The notes below the pieces were generated by a model. The model had not been told where the DNA came from, ran no database searches, and saw only the letters and a program-made list of their open reading frames with translations. The translations under genes and the position numbers were made by a program. This document shows, one piece after another, positions 17,809-26,415 of a DNA stretch of 64,000 nt. Origin of the DNA: Paraburkholderia eburnea (GTDB lineage: Bacteria > Pseudomonadota > Gammaproteobacteria > Burkholderiales > Burkholderiaceae); contig NZ_PQGA01000008.1 in NCBI RefSeq assembly GCF_002917095.1, forward strand, positions 62,001 through 126,000, read 5' to 3'. Position 1 is the stretch's first letter, and each line of letters begins with the position of its first letter.

Positions 17809-18921
17809 ATGGTTAGTGTTCTCATCGTCGAGGATTCGCCCAGCATGGCTTTGCTGCTGCAGGAGATCTTCCGGCAGGCTGGACTGTACGTGGCCGGCAC
17901 TGCACACGACGGCAAAGAGGCCGTTGCACTGACCGAGCGGCTCCACCCGGACGTAATCACGATGGACGTACGGATGCCGGGGATGGACGGAATCGAGGCC
18001 ACGCGCCTCATCATGGAGCGCGCGCCCACCCCGATCGTCGTGGTCAGCGCTGCGCTCGACGACCCGGAGCTGCATATCAGCTTTCGCGCCTTCGCCTACG
18101 GCGCCGTCGCCGTCGTCGAAAAGCCGCCCTCGCCGAATCATGCGGGCTTCGCCGCGGCTTCGCGGCAACTGATCGAGACCGTACGGGCCATGGCGGGCGT
18201 TCGTGTGATCCGCCGGAGGCAGAACGGCTCGCCGCCGGCGACGCCGCCCGCCGCCGAGGCGCCCGCTCCCGCAGTGCCGCAGGCACCGCCCGCTTCGCCT
18301 TTATCGGCCGCACCGCCCGCGCGCAAACCGGGGCCAGCTCCGAAGCTGCTGGCCATTGCCGCATCGACCGGAGGCCCGCAGGCACTGGCCGTCCTGCTGG
18401 GCGGCCTGCCGGATACTTTCCGCCTGCCGATCGTGGTGGTCCAGCACATCTCGCCCGGCTTCGTCGGCGGGCTGACCGAGTGGCTCACCGGCTGTTGCAG
18501 GCTGCGCTGCAGCGTGGCGCGTGACGGCCAGCCCCTGCTTCCGGGACACGTGATGTTCGCACCCGACAACGTGCATCTGGAGGTCGACACCGAGGGACCG
18601 CTCCTCGTCGCGACGCTGTCCAGCAGACCTCCGGTCGTGCGCCACCGGCCCTCCGCCACCCCGCTGTTCGATTCGGTGGCGCGAACTTGCGGCGCCCGGG
18701 CAATCGGCCTCGTCATGACCGGCATGGGCTGCGACGGCACCGACGGATTACGCCACATGCACGAGCGCGGCGCGCTGACGCTCGCGCAAAGTCCAGGCGA
18801 CTGCGTCGTGCCGAACATGCCGCAGGCTGCCGTCGATGCGGGCGTGGTGGACGAAGTCCTTCCCCTCGCCCAATTGCCTGGTCGACTCGTCGCCGCCCAG
18901 GCAGCGCTTCAGGAGTCCTGA
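17809..18921 (+). CDS. cheB: CheB receptor methylesterase (WspF-like)
   Basis: A 370-aa response regulator. The receiver (residues 1-~120) carries the acceptor Asp in VITMDVRMPGMDG. A Pro/Ala-rich linker leads to the CheB catalytic domain with the triad IAASTGGPQ (Ser), VVVQHISPGF (His) and MTGMGCDGTDGL (Asp). It removes methyl groups or deamidates the receptor, opposing the CheR upstream. In Wsp systems loss of WspF locks diguanylate cyclase output on, so this gene is the negative arm. It is 10 bases after cheA and 1 base before the next gene. Confidence 0.9.
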   Translation: MVSVLIVEDSPSMALLLQEIFRQAGLYVAGTAHDGKEAVALTERLHPDVITMDVRMPGMDGIEATRLIMERAPTPIVVVSAALDDPELHISFRAFAYGAVAVVEKPPSPNHAGFAAASRQLIETVRAMAGVRVIRRRQNGSPPATPPAAEAPAPAVPQAPPASPLSAAPPARKPGPAPKLLAIAASTGGPQALAVLLGGLPDTFRLPIVVVQHISPGFVGGLTEWLTGCCRLRCSVARDGQPLLPGHVMFAPDNVHLEVDTEGPLLVATLSSRPPVVRHRPSATPLFDSVARTCGARAIGLVMTGMGCDGTDGLRHMHERGALTLAQSPGDCVVPNMPQAAVDAGVVDEVLPLAQLPGRLVAAQAALQES

Positions 18922-18922
18922 C

Positions 18923-20203
18923 ATGCACGCGTTGATCATCGAGGACTCGCCCGTCTTCGTGAAAATCATCGAGCACACGCTGCAGGCGCTGGGCTTTCAG
19001 ACGACAACCGTCGGCACGGCCGCCGAAGCGACGGCGACCCTCGACAGGCAAACCTTCAACGTTGTGATTCTCGACCTGAATCTGCCCGATCAAAGCGGCC
19101 TCGACTTCTGCCGCACCCTGCGGACCAACGCGGCCCACCGCTTGCTGCCCGTGCTGATGCTCACGTCGGACGAGAGCGAGCTGCTGCTGCAGCGCGCGCT
19201 CGAAGCCGGCGTGACCGAGCTGTTCCATAAAACCCGGCTTGCCGAAATCCAGGTTTCGCTGCGCGACTATATCGAACGCATGCAGCGCCAGTACAAGGGC
19301 CGCGTGCTGCTGGTGGAAGACAGCCCGACCACGGCCGCCCTGCTCAAGCACATGCTGACCCGGATGTCGCTGACCGTCGATCAGTTCGATACGGCCGAAG
19401 CCGCACTCGACGCGATTCCGGACGGACAGTACGACCTGATCGTCAGCGACATCATGCTAGCCGGGCAGATCTCGGGGCTCGGCCTCGTGCGGTCGGTCCG
19501 CGCGATGGAGAGCGAGGTTGCGCGCACGCCGATTCTCGGTTTGTCGGCCACTGAAGATGCCGCCCGCAAGATCGAGATGCTCAAGCTAGGCGCGAACGAT
19601 TACGTGTCCAAACCGGTGATCGAGGAGGAGTTCATCGCGAGGGTCGGCAACCTCGTGTCCGCCAAGCAACTGCTCGATGAGGTGCTCGCGCAGCGCCGGG
19701 AGTTGCGCGAGCACAGCATCCGCGATCCGCTCACGGGCGTGTACAACCGGCGCTACCTCGCCGAGAGGTCGCCCCAACTGTGTGTGCAGGCTGAGCGCGA
19801 TCAGCAGCCGCTCAGCCTGCTGATCGTCGATCTGGATCACTTCAAGGCCATCAACGACACGTACGGCCACGACCGCGGCGACCGCGTGCTGGCCGGCCTC
19901 GGCAAACTCCTCGGGGAACGCTGCGGTGAGGAGGACTTTGCCGCGCGCTTCGGCGGCGAAGAGTTCATCGTACTGCTGCCCCATTGCGGCAAGACTCAGG
20001 CGCTGGCCTATGCCGAGCGGCTGCTAGAAGCGCTGCGATCGCTGCGGCCGGGCGACCTCGACATCACGGCTAGCATCGGTGTAAGCACAATCACCCCACC
20101 GCAGCCGTGCGACTTCGACAAACTGTTCAAGATCGCCGACGAGGCGGTTTATCGGGCCAAGGACGGTGGAAGGAATCGTGTCGTGCAGGGACACGAGGGA
20201 TAG
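18923..20203 (+). CDS. REC-REC-GGDEF diguanylate cyclase (output of the chemosensory system)
   Basis: A 426-aa PleD-like response regulator. Receiver 1 (residues 1-~120) has the acceptor in VILDLNLPDQSG. Receiver 2 (residues ~128-245) has LLVEDSPTT and the acceptor in IVSDIMLAG, with YVSKPV at its end. The GGDEF domain (residues ~265-426) shows DPLTGVYNRRYL, LIVDLDHFKAINDTYGH and a GGEEF active site. The usual inhibitory RxxD is GEED here, so feedback inhibition by c-di-GMP may be weak. WspR in Pseudomonas has a single receiver. It ends the operon and is the likely output, making c-di-GMP when phosphorylated by the CheA homologue. ATG at 18923, one base after cheB. Confidence 0.9.
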   Translation: MHALIIEDSPVFVKIIEHTLQALGFQTTTVGTAAEATATLDRQTFNVVILDLNLPDQSGLDFCRTLRTNAAHRLLPVLMLTSDESELLLQRALEAGVTELFHKTRLAEIQVSLRDYIERMQRQYKGRVLLVEDSPTTAALLKHMLTRMSLTVDQFDTAEAALDAIPDGQYDLIVSDIMLAGQISGLGLVRSVRAMESEVARTPILGLSATEDAARKIEMLKLGANDYVSKPVIEEEFIARVGNLVSAKQLLDEVLAQRRELREHSIRDPLTGVYNRRYLAERSPQLCVQAERDQQPLSLLIVDLDHFKAINDTYGHDRGDRVLAGLGKLLGERCGEEDFAARFGGEEFIVLLPHCGKTQALAYAERLLEALRSLRPGDLDITASIGVSTITPPQPCDFDKLFKIADEAVYRAKDGGRNRVVQGHEG

Positions 20204-20611
20204 GTCGGCACCGGCGAGTTCGGTCAGGAAGAATCGACGTAAAGGCTGCAGGTCCAGTCGCGCCCGAACTTGGAGAATGAAAGAGACTTCCCCGTCCCGA
20301 GGCTGCGGCGGAAGCCGTAAGTCGGCCTCACTGTGCCAGGATAAAGTTGCGAACGTTCAGCGGCACAGTGATCCGTGGCTACTATGCTGAAGGCGAATCC
20401 AATGGCCGGTTGAATCCGCACCCAATTCCGGTCATGCGGTCAGTGAGCCAAGATCGTCGCCAACCGGGCCCGGAGCGTACCCCGGATTTTCGTATTCCAC
20501 GTGATTGCCACGCTTGAAACGAACCTGCGCGAAGCCAAACTGAAGGCTGACAATGAACTCCGAAGTGCGCCACGTTAAAAGAACCCGCAACGCACGCCCC
20601 GGTCCAACTGA
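20204..20611. other. Gene-free region after the chemosensory operon
   Basis: No frame here has a convincing start or family match. The end of one forward frame (20503-20577) reads like the tail of a helical protein (ETNLREAKLKADNELRSAPR) but has no visible beginning, so it may be a gene remnant. The operon terminator was not recognised. Confidence 0.3.
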
Positions 20612-21712
20612 TCAGATTGGCTTGATCGCCACCTTTAGCACGCCATCGCGCTGATTGGCAAAGAGATCATACGCCTCAACGATGTCGTCGAGCTTGTAGT
20701 GATGCGTCACCAGTTCCCCCAGATCGAGTCGCCCCGATGCGACCACGTTCATCAAGCGGCGCATCCGCTCCTTCCCGCCCGGACACAGTGCGGTGTTGAT
20801 CTTATGATCGCCCAGCCCCGCCGCGAATGCCGACAGCGGAATCGTCAGGTCCGATGAGTACACCCCCAGGCTCGACAGCGTACCGCCGGGCTTCAGTATC
20901 CGCAGGCACGAGGCAAAGGTACCCTGTGTGCCGAGCGCTTCGATCGACGAATCGACGCCACGTCCCCCGGTCAATTTCATGATCTCATCGACCACGTCGC
21001 ACTTCTTGAAATTGAGCGTGACATCGGCGCCCATCTTTTTGGCGACTGCCAGTCGCGCATCGTTGCCGTCCACCGCGATGATGGTGGTCGCGCCGAGCAG
21101 GCGCGCACCCGCTGTGGCGCACAAGCCGATCGGCCCCTGCGCGAACACGGCCACCGTGTCGCCGATCTTTATGTTGGCATTCTCCGCGCCCTTGAAGCCG
21201 GTCGACATGATGTCCGGACACATCAACACCTGCTCGTCGGTCAGGCCGTCCGGAATCGGCGCGAGGTTCGCCTGAGCGTCGGGCACGAGCACATACTCCG
21301 CCTGGGTGCCATCGATCAGGTTTCCGAAACGCCAGCCCGCCGTTGCCTTGTAGCCGTGACAACCGCATTGACCTTTTGCGATCAGGTAACTGCCGTCCTG
21401 CGAGGGATAGCCGTCCATCGCAGCATAAGAATTGAAGTTCGGGCAAATCGCACCGGCAATCACGCGCTGGCCCTCTTCATAACCGACCACGGCGCTCCCC
21501 AGTTTTTCGACAATGCCAACGGGTTCGTGACCGACCGTTAGGCCCTTGGCGACCGGATATTCGCCCTTCAGTATGTGGACATCGGTACCGCAAATCGTGG
21601 TGGTGGTGATGCGAATCAATGCGTCATTGGCACCGATATCGGGAATCGGCTTGTCGGCAAGTTCGATGCGACCGGGTTCGACGAACACGGCTGCTTTCAT
21701 CATAGCGGGCAT
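20612..21712 (-). CDS. Zinc-dependent alcohol dehydrogenase (isopropanol/secondary-alcohol type)
   Basis: A 366-aa medium-chain dehydrogenase. Zinc-ligand motifs are ICGTDVHILKGEYP and VGHEPVGIVEKLG, and the Rossmann region shows FAQGPIGLCATAGARLLGA. The segment FNSYAAMDGYPSQDGSYL followed by QCGCHGYKATAGWRFG is typical of secondary-alcohol and broad-range NAD(P) alcohol dehydrogenases such as the isopropanol enzyme of Cupriavidus. It likely interconverts small alcohols and ketones or aldehydes. The start ATG at 21712 is supported by TGGAG nine bases upstream. It stands alone, with no partner on either side. Confidence 0.85.
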   Translation of the reverse strand: MPAMMKAAVFVEPGRIELADKPIPDIGANDALIRITTTTICGTDVHILKGEYPVAKGLTVGHEPVGIVEKLGSAVVGYEEGQRVIAGAICPNFNSYAAMDGYPSQDGSYLIAKGQCGCHGYKATAGWRFGNLIDGTQAEYVLVPDAQANLAPIPDGLTDEQVLMCPDIMSTGFKGAENANIKIGDTVAVFAQGPIGLCATAGARLLGATTIIAVDGNDARLAVAKKMGADVTLNFKKCDVVDEIMKLTGGRGVDSSIEALGTQGTFASCLRILKPGGTLSSLGVYSSDLTIPLSAFAAGLGDHKINTALCPGGKERMRRLMNVVASGRLDLGELVTHHYKLDDIVEAYDLFANQRDGVLKVAIKPI

Positions 21713-22583
21713 TTCGTTATCTCCAGGATTGATTGTTTGCGTGCATATAGCAGGAGTGGTGACATTGCAAACACCCCTTCGAGACGACACCCTGCCTTGC
21801 AGTCGCACGGTCGGTTGTAAAGCTGCGCTTAGGTGTACCTTCGATCATCATACGCGCCTGTACTCTTCAGGCGTTGATAGCGGACGAAGGCTATAAGTCG
21901 CAGCGTCTTCACCGTGTCAATAAAAGTCCACGGTTATGTCTAGCCCACAAACGCAGCAGCAGCAATCCAACAGAGAACAGCGCTTGAAGACGTGTTCCAG
22001 CGCGGTCTAATCGGGGCATCGCGTCGTTCGCTCAACGAAATTTTTAGCGGGCGAGACCCCTTCGAACTATCGAAACTCCGACGCTTCGTTGAGGAATAGC
22101 TCGTGGTTTCATGAACCTCGAACGCCTCCGCGTCGCTGAAAGCGCCCTCACGACCGACAAGAATCGAACGTCGGCACCAGGTTGACGATTTATGCCTTTC
22201 GCATAACTATCGCGTTCACCGGACCATTGACCATCGCTGCGATTACTCTGGTGAACTGGTTGCATGCAAACGGTTGCAGACCGTCAGGCGATCATCATCT
22301 CTTTGCAGCCACATTCGTCCTCCCCTGGTTGACCGCAGGCATCGTCTCGCTTGTGGCGTTACGGGAACCTTGCGAACCAGGCAATCGGTCAGCAACTGTC
22401 AGTGGAACGGGCGCGGATGCCCTGCTCGTTCATGATCCGATCTTCGACACTGCATGAGCTGCAACCCGTAAAAGACAAAACCTGAACCCTGCAAAAGTCC
22501 GCTTCGCGTTCATCGTAAGCTTGCCGCTCGCTAGAGATCCAGCTTCGGGCGCTTCGATGGCAGCCGCAACAGAACGGATAACA
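21713..22583. other. Long gene-poor region with decayed sequence
   Basis: About 870 bases without a supportable gene. The part next to 21713 should carry the alcohol dehydrogenase promoter. A forward frame at 22182-22457 encodes two hydrophobic stretches but starts with TTG without a ribosome-binding site and resembles nothing I recognise. The GC content is lower than in the neighbours, consistent with degraded horizontally acquired DNA leading into the ISNCY relic. Confidence 0.35.
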
Positions 22584-23075
22584 ATGACAATGCGCGAACT
22601 GGACAGACTCAAGCTTATTCAGGATGTGATGGACGGCAGGCTCAAACCGTGGCGCGCAGCGCAGCGTCAGGCGCTGACGACACGGCAGATTCGCCGGCTC
22701 GTAGCGCGGCTGCGCGAACATGGACCCGCGGCCTCGTGTCACGCAAACGCTCAAGGCCAGGCAACAACCGGCTGGATGCGAGGACGGCCGATCGAGCGCT
22801 TTCTATCGTCCGTGAGCGCTACGCGGATTTTGGGCCCACGCTGGCGGGCGAGAAGCTGCGGGAATGCCACGTGAAGGAACTGCGGCTGCGCGGCATCAAC
22901 ACGCTTGCCGAAGCCAATGCCAGGGCACCCTCCTTCATGGCGGCGTATAACGCGCGCTTTACAAAGCCGCCGAAAAGCGATTTCGATGCCCACCGGCGGC
23001 TGCGCGCCGGTGAGAATCTGGACCTGCTGATGACCTGGCGCGAGGCGCGGTACTCCGAAATGCTGCCGCGCACCG
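22584..23075 (+). pseudogene. ISNCY-family transposase relic (frameshifted, internally deleted)
   Basis: The frame starting at ATG 22584 begins MTMRELDRLKLIQDVMDGRL, the standard start of ISNCY transposases, and includes RQIRRLVARLREHGPA. The reading then continues in another frame from about 22735 with LVSRKRSRPGNNRLDAR and RERYADFGPTLAGEKLRECH. It jumps straight to the C-terminal part (RGINTLAEANARAPSFMAAYN, then FDAHRRLRAGENLDLLMTWRE). The central region with the DDE catalytic residues is missing. So one frameshift and one large deletion have inactivated it. Terminal inverted repeats were not found. Confidence 0.75.
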
Positions 23076-23160
23076 ATGAAATAACTACGGTACGGCCCTT
23101 GATCTGTGCGACGCTGTTGATGCCGGAGCGCTGCGGCACGAGGATGCCTGGCATCGCTTG
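23064..23160 (-). pseudogene. Fragment of an ABC-transporter substrate-binding protein
   Basis: The minus strand reads GILVPQRSGINSVAQIKG then RTVVISSVRGS. This resembles the conserved segment of SsuA/TauA-type sulfonate or nitrate binding proteins (a typical form is GIxSVAQLKGKTVAVxxGS). Only about 32 residues remain. It abuts the transposase relic, suggesting that the element inserted into a transporter gene that has since eroded. This call rests on one short motif. Confidence 0.4.
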
Positions 23161-23191
23161 CATATTTTCATGTTTAAAAACACGTAGCGGT

Positions 23192-24220
23192 TCACGCACC
23201 AAAGTCGAGCAGCACCTTGCAGGTGTCCTTCGGACTGTGCTCGGCCAGATCGAAGGCGCGATCGACCTCGCGGAAATCCACCTTGTGCGTGACGATCGAC
23301 TCGGGCGTCACGAGGCCGCGTTCGAGCCAGTCGATCACCGTCGGGAACATCGCGCAGTTCAGGCGCGACGCGCAAAGCGTCAGCTCCTTCTTCGTCAGTT
23401 CTTGCTGCGGGATTGCCGAAGGCGTCGATGAAAAACCCAGCAGGCCGATTCGCCCGGCCGGTGCGGCGAGCCGCACGGCTTCCTCAAGGATCGAAGGATG
23501 GCCGACCGCATCGAAGATCAGCGTCGGGCCACCATCGACACCGCGCTTTTGCAGCGCCTCGGGCAATGACTCCCGAAGCGTGTTGATCGTCTCGCCTTCG
23601 GCCGCACCGCAGCGGCGCGCCAGTTCGAGCCGTTCGTCGAGCTGGTCGGTAATGAACGCGCGCACACCGTACACGCGCTTGAGCACCTGCAGGATCGTGA
23701 GGCCCACGGTGCCCGCACCGTAGATCAGTGCAACGTCGTCCGGCAATACTCCGGTGCGCTCGGTCACGTTTGCGGCTACGGCAAACGGTTCGACGATGGC
23801 CGCACCGCTATCGGCGATTCCGTCAGGAATACGAAATGAGTTCTTCGACGGCGCACAGACGTACTGGCTGAAGCCGCCGTCGCGATGCACGCCCAGCACC
23901 ACGAGATTGCGGCACACGTTCTGCCGCCCGATACGACAGGCATGGCACTGCCCGCAACTGATCACGGGGTCCACGGCGACCAGTTCTCCGACGCGGGCAG
24001 CATCCACGCCCGCCCCTACCGACTCGATACGGCCCACGAACTCATGGCCGATAATGCGCGGGTAGGATACAAACGGATTGTGTCCGCGATAGATATGCAG
24101 GTCCGAGCCGCAGATGCCCGCATAACGCACGCGCACGCGGACCTCGCCCTCGGCGGGCTGGGGAAGCGGCATCTCTCGCACGGCAAGGCTGTTCGGACGA
24201 TCGACAACGACGCTCAACAT
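23192..24220 (-). CDS. rspB: L-gulonate 5-dehydrogenase (RspB-type zinc dehydrogenase)
   Basis: A 342-aa medium-chain dehydrogenase: catalytic zinc site YAGICGSDLHIYRGHNPF and IIGHEFVGRIESVG; structural zinc cysteines CGQCHACRIGRQNVC; Rossmann GAGTVGLTILQVLK. Relatives next to mannonate dehydratases oxidise L-gulonate at C5 to D-fructuronate. The context supports this: mannonate dehydratase lies directly upstream and fructuronate reductase is divergent. The start ATG at 24220 is preceded by GGAAGGAAGGGA. It is 36 bases after the dehydratase gene, in the same operon. L-idonate or another aldonate as substrate remains possible. Confidence 0.82.
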   Translation of the reverse strand: MLSVVVDRPNSLAVREMPLPQPAEGEVRVRVRYAGICGSDLHIYRGHNPFVSYPRIIGHEFVGRIESVGAGVDAARVGELVAVDPVISCGQCHACRIGRQNVCRNLVVLGVHRDGGFSQYVCAPSKNSFRIPDGIADSGAAIVEPFAVAANVTERTGVLPDDVALIYGAGTVGLTILQVLKRVYGVRAFITDQLDERLELARRCGAAEGETINTLRESLPEALQKRGVDGGPTLIFDAVGHPSILEEAVRLAAPAGRIGLLGFSSTPSAIPQQELTKKELTLCASRLNCAMFPTVIDWLERGLVTPESIVTHKVDFREVDRAFDLAEHSPKDTCKVLLDFGA

Positions 24221-24256
24221 ATTCAGGTCCCTTCCTTCCGGTTTCATTCGATATCC

Positions 24257-25465
24257 TTACCAGTTCCACATCGACCCGTCGCGCAGGCGCGCAACGGGCA
24301 GGTAGGCGCGCTCATACGGATACCTGGCCGCCAGCGTTTCGTCGATGTCGACGCCCAGGCCCGGCGCGTCGTCCATCACGAGGAAGCCCTTTTCGAAGCG
24401 GTATCGATGCGGAAACACCTCGTCCGTCAGCGCGTTGTGCGGCATCAGTTCCTGGACACCGAAGTTCGGCGCCCACAGCCCGAAGTTCACCGCTGCGGCC
24501 ATGCACACCGGCGACAGGTCGGTCGCGCCGTGAAAGCCTGTGCGCACCTGATACATCGCCGCGTAGTCGGCGATGCGCCGCATATGCGTGATGCCGCCCG
24601 CGTGCACGATGGTGGCCCGGATATAGTCGATCAACTGCTCGCGGATCAGATCCTTGCAGTCCCAGATCGAGTTGAATATCTCGCCCACCGCAAGCGGTGT
24701 CGTGGTGTGGCTGCGGATCAGGCGGAAGCTCTCCTGGTTCTCGGCAGGCGTCGCGTCCTCCAGCCAGAACAGGCGGTACGGCTCGAGATCGCGGCCCAGG
24801 CGCGCGGCCTCGATCGGCGTGAGGCGGTGATGCGCATCGTGCAGCAGATGCGGCTCGAAGCCCACGGCCTCGCGCACCTTGCGGAAAAGTTCCGGCGTAT
24901 GACGCAGATAAAGCGCCGTGTCCCACGGCTCCTCGGGCGGCAGCCCCTTCTGCGCAGGCTCGTATTCGCCCTTGACCTTGCCCACGCCATAAACCTTGTC
25001 GAGCCCGGGCACGCCGGATTGCACGCGGATAGCCTGATAACCTTCCTCGACGTGCTTGCGCACTTCGTCAATGGCTTCCTCGTGATCGCGGCCGTTCGCA
25101 TGGCCATAGACCATCAGCCCGTCACGGCTCTTGCCGCCGAGCAACTGATAGACCGGCATACCCGCCAGCTTGCCCTTGATGTCCCACAGCGCCATGTCTA
25201 TCGCCGCGATCGCGGTCATCGTCACGGGGCCACGCCGCCAGTACGCGCCGCGATACAGGTATTGCCAGATATCCTCGATGTTGCGCGGATCGCGGCCCAC
25301 GAGGCACGGAAACACGTGCTCCTCCAGATACGCGTGCACCGCAAGCTCGCGCCCGTTGAGCGTGGCGTCGCCCAGGCCGTACACACCCTCGTCCGTGACG
25401 ATCTTCACCGTCACGAAGTTTCTGCCGGGGCAGGTCACGATAGTCTGCAACCGTTCAATCTTCAA
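24257..25465 (-). CDS. manD: D-mannonate dehydratase, enolase superfamily (ManD/RspA)
   Basis: A 402-aa enolase-superfamily enzyme. The N-terminal capping domain carries [19 protein letters not shown], and the barrel shows [24 protein letters not shown]. Metal-ligand and catalytic segments include [31 protein letters not shown] and [10 protein letters not shown], the ManD pattern. It dehydrates D-mannonate to 2-keto-3-deoxy-D-gluconate, which enters the Entner-Doudoroff route. The start is TTG at 25465 with GGAGAGG just upstream. With the gulonate dehydrogenase downstream and UxuB divergent it completes an L-gulonate to KDG route. Some ManD-type proteins also act on D-gluconate. Confidence 0.88.
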   Translation of the reverse strand: MKIERLQTIVTCPGRNFVTVKIVTDEGVYGLGDATLNGRELAVHAYLEEHVFPCLVGRDPRNIEDIWQYLYRGAYWRRGPVTMTAIAAIDMALWDIKGKLAGMPVYQLLGGKSRDGLMVYGHANGRDHEEAIDEVRKHVEEGYQAIRVQSGVPGLDKVYGVGKVKGEYEPAQKGLPPEEPWDTALYLRHTPELFRKVREAVGFEPHLLHDAHHRLTPIEAARLGRDLEPYRLFWLEDATPAENQESFRLIRSHTTTPLAVGEIFNSIWDCKDLIREQLIDYIRATIVHAGGITHMRRIADYAAMYQVRTGFHGATDLSPVCMAAAVNFGLWAPNFGVQELMPHNALTDEVFPHRYRFEKGFLVMDDAPGLGVDIDETLAARYPYERAYLPVARLRDGSMWNW

Positions 25466-25500
25466 TTGTCCTCTCCATTCCCATGCGGCTCTTGAGCCGG

Positions 25501-25548
25501 CGATTCAAGCGACGATTCAGGCGGTGATTCAAGCGGTGATTCAATCGA
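25501..25548. repeat. Four imperfect 12-bp tandem repeats
   Basis: Units CGATTCAAGCGA, CGATTCAGGCGG, TGATTCAAGCGG and TGATTCAATCGA follow each other without spacers. They lie between the GntR gene and the dehydratase gene, and the last unit contains the GntR stop codon. Slippage could therefore change the C-terminal end of the regulator. Confidence 0.6.
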
Positions 25549-26272
25549 CGAAATAATCGGGCACACGTCCGCGCACTTCGGGCAGATGCGAACCGACCCG
25601 ATCGATATGGCTCGCCACCGTCGCACCGAGCTGCGCGATATTGCGCGAGGCCACGTGCGCGAGGATCAGTTCATGCTCGCGCAGCGCGCGTTCCGCATGA
25701 TCGACCACTCGATCGAGCAGCAGCCAGCGCACCCGGTCGAACTGACGCTTCATCGGCTGCAGCATCTCCCAGACATGCGCGCGGCCCGCGAACTCGAACA
25801 GCCTCCGGTGCATCAACTCGTCGAGACTGAAAAAGTGATCGACGTCGCCGGCCGCAACCGCCTCGCGCTGGTGCTCGACGATCTGGCCGAACTCGGTGAG
25901 CTGCTGCGGCGTGATGGTCTGGGCCAGCTGGACGTGGTTCGCGCATTCGAGCGTGCTGCGTGCAAAACGCCCTTCTTCCAGCTGCGACACCGAAATCGGC
26001 GCGACGATCGTGCCGACCTTGCGGTAGATGTTCACCAGATGCTCGTCGGCAAGCTGGGCGAGCGCTTCGCGCACAGGCGTGCGGCTCACCTCCAGCGCAT
26101 CCGAGATCGCGGCTTCGGAGAGGCTGGTGTGAGGCGGCAACACGCCGCGCACGATCGTATCGCGCAGGAACTGATGGACCTGCGGGCGGTAGGACTGCTC
26201 GGGATTCGCCTTGAACCCGCTTAATGCCGCGAGGACGGCGTCTTCCTGCGATACGGGGGTTGTCGTAGTCAT
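25541..26272 (-). CDS. GntR-family (FCD) regulator of the hexuronate/gulonate locus
   Basis: A 243-aa protein: winged helix at residues ~30-90 (LSEAAISDALEVSRTPVREAL) and an all-helical FCD ligand domain (residues ~100-235) with HHF-type metal residues in FFSLDELMHRRLFEFAG and HELILAHVASRN. FCD regulators of this group sense sugar acids and usually repress. The start at ATG 26272 leaves a 143-base divergent promoter region shared with fructuronate reductase, containing two TACCATGGTA palindromes. It is the first gene of the minus-strand operon with manD and rspB. Confidence 0.87.
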   Translation of the reverse strand: MTTTTPVSQEDAVLAALSGFKANPEQSYRPQVHQFLRDTIVRGVLPPHTSLSEAAISDALEVSRTPVREALAQLADEHLVNIYRKVGTIVAPISVSQLEEGRFARSTLECANHVQLAQTITPQQLTEFGQIVEHQREAVAAGDVDHFFSLDELMHRRLFEFAGRAHVWEMLQPMKRQFDRVRWLLLDRVVDHAERALREHELILAHVASRNIAQLGATVASHIDRVGSHLPEVRGRVPDYFVD

Positions 26273-26297
26273 GTTCTGAGACGCTGCCAGTTGTTTG

Positions 26298-26403
26298 TAC
26301 CATGGTAGCACCGGGACGGCGCGGTGCGATTGTAGCGTTTACACCGATAAAATCGTTTCTTCGCAGCGCATAAGCTTCGCTCATCTCAAATCGTACCATG
26401 GTA
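26298..26403. promoter_or_regulatory. Two TACCATGGTA palindromes in the divergent promoter region
   Basis: Identical 10-bp perfect palindromes lie at 26298-26307 and 26394-26403. One is next to the GntR gene start and the other 12 bases before the fructuronate reductase start. They are 96 bases apart. They resemble GntR/FCD sites (inverted GGTA-type half sites). They probably allow the GntR protein to control both directions, possibly by looping. The regulator match is inferred from position. Confidence 0.65.
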
Positions 26404-26415
26404 GATATTGGATAG

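Noticed and set aside
22182..22457. Hydrophobic 91-residue forward frame
   Set aside because: TTG start without ribosome-binding site, no family resemblance, in a decayed region.
25501..25548. CRISPR-like array
   Set aside because: 12-bp units without spacers; a simple tandem repeat.
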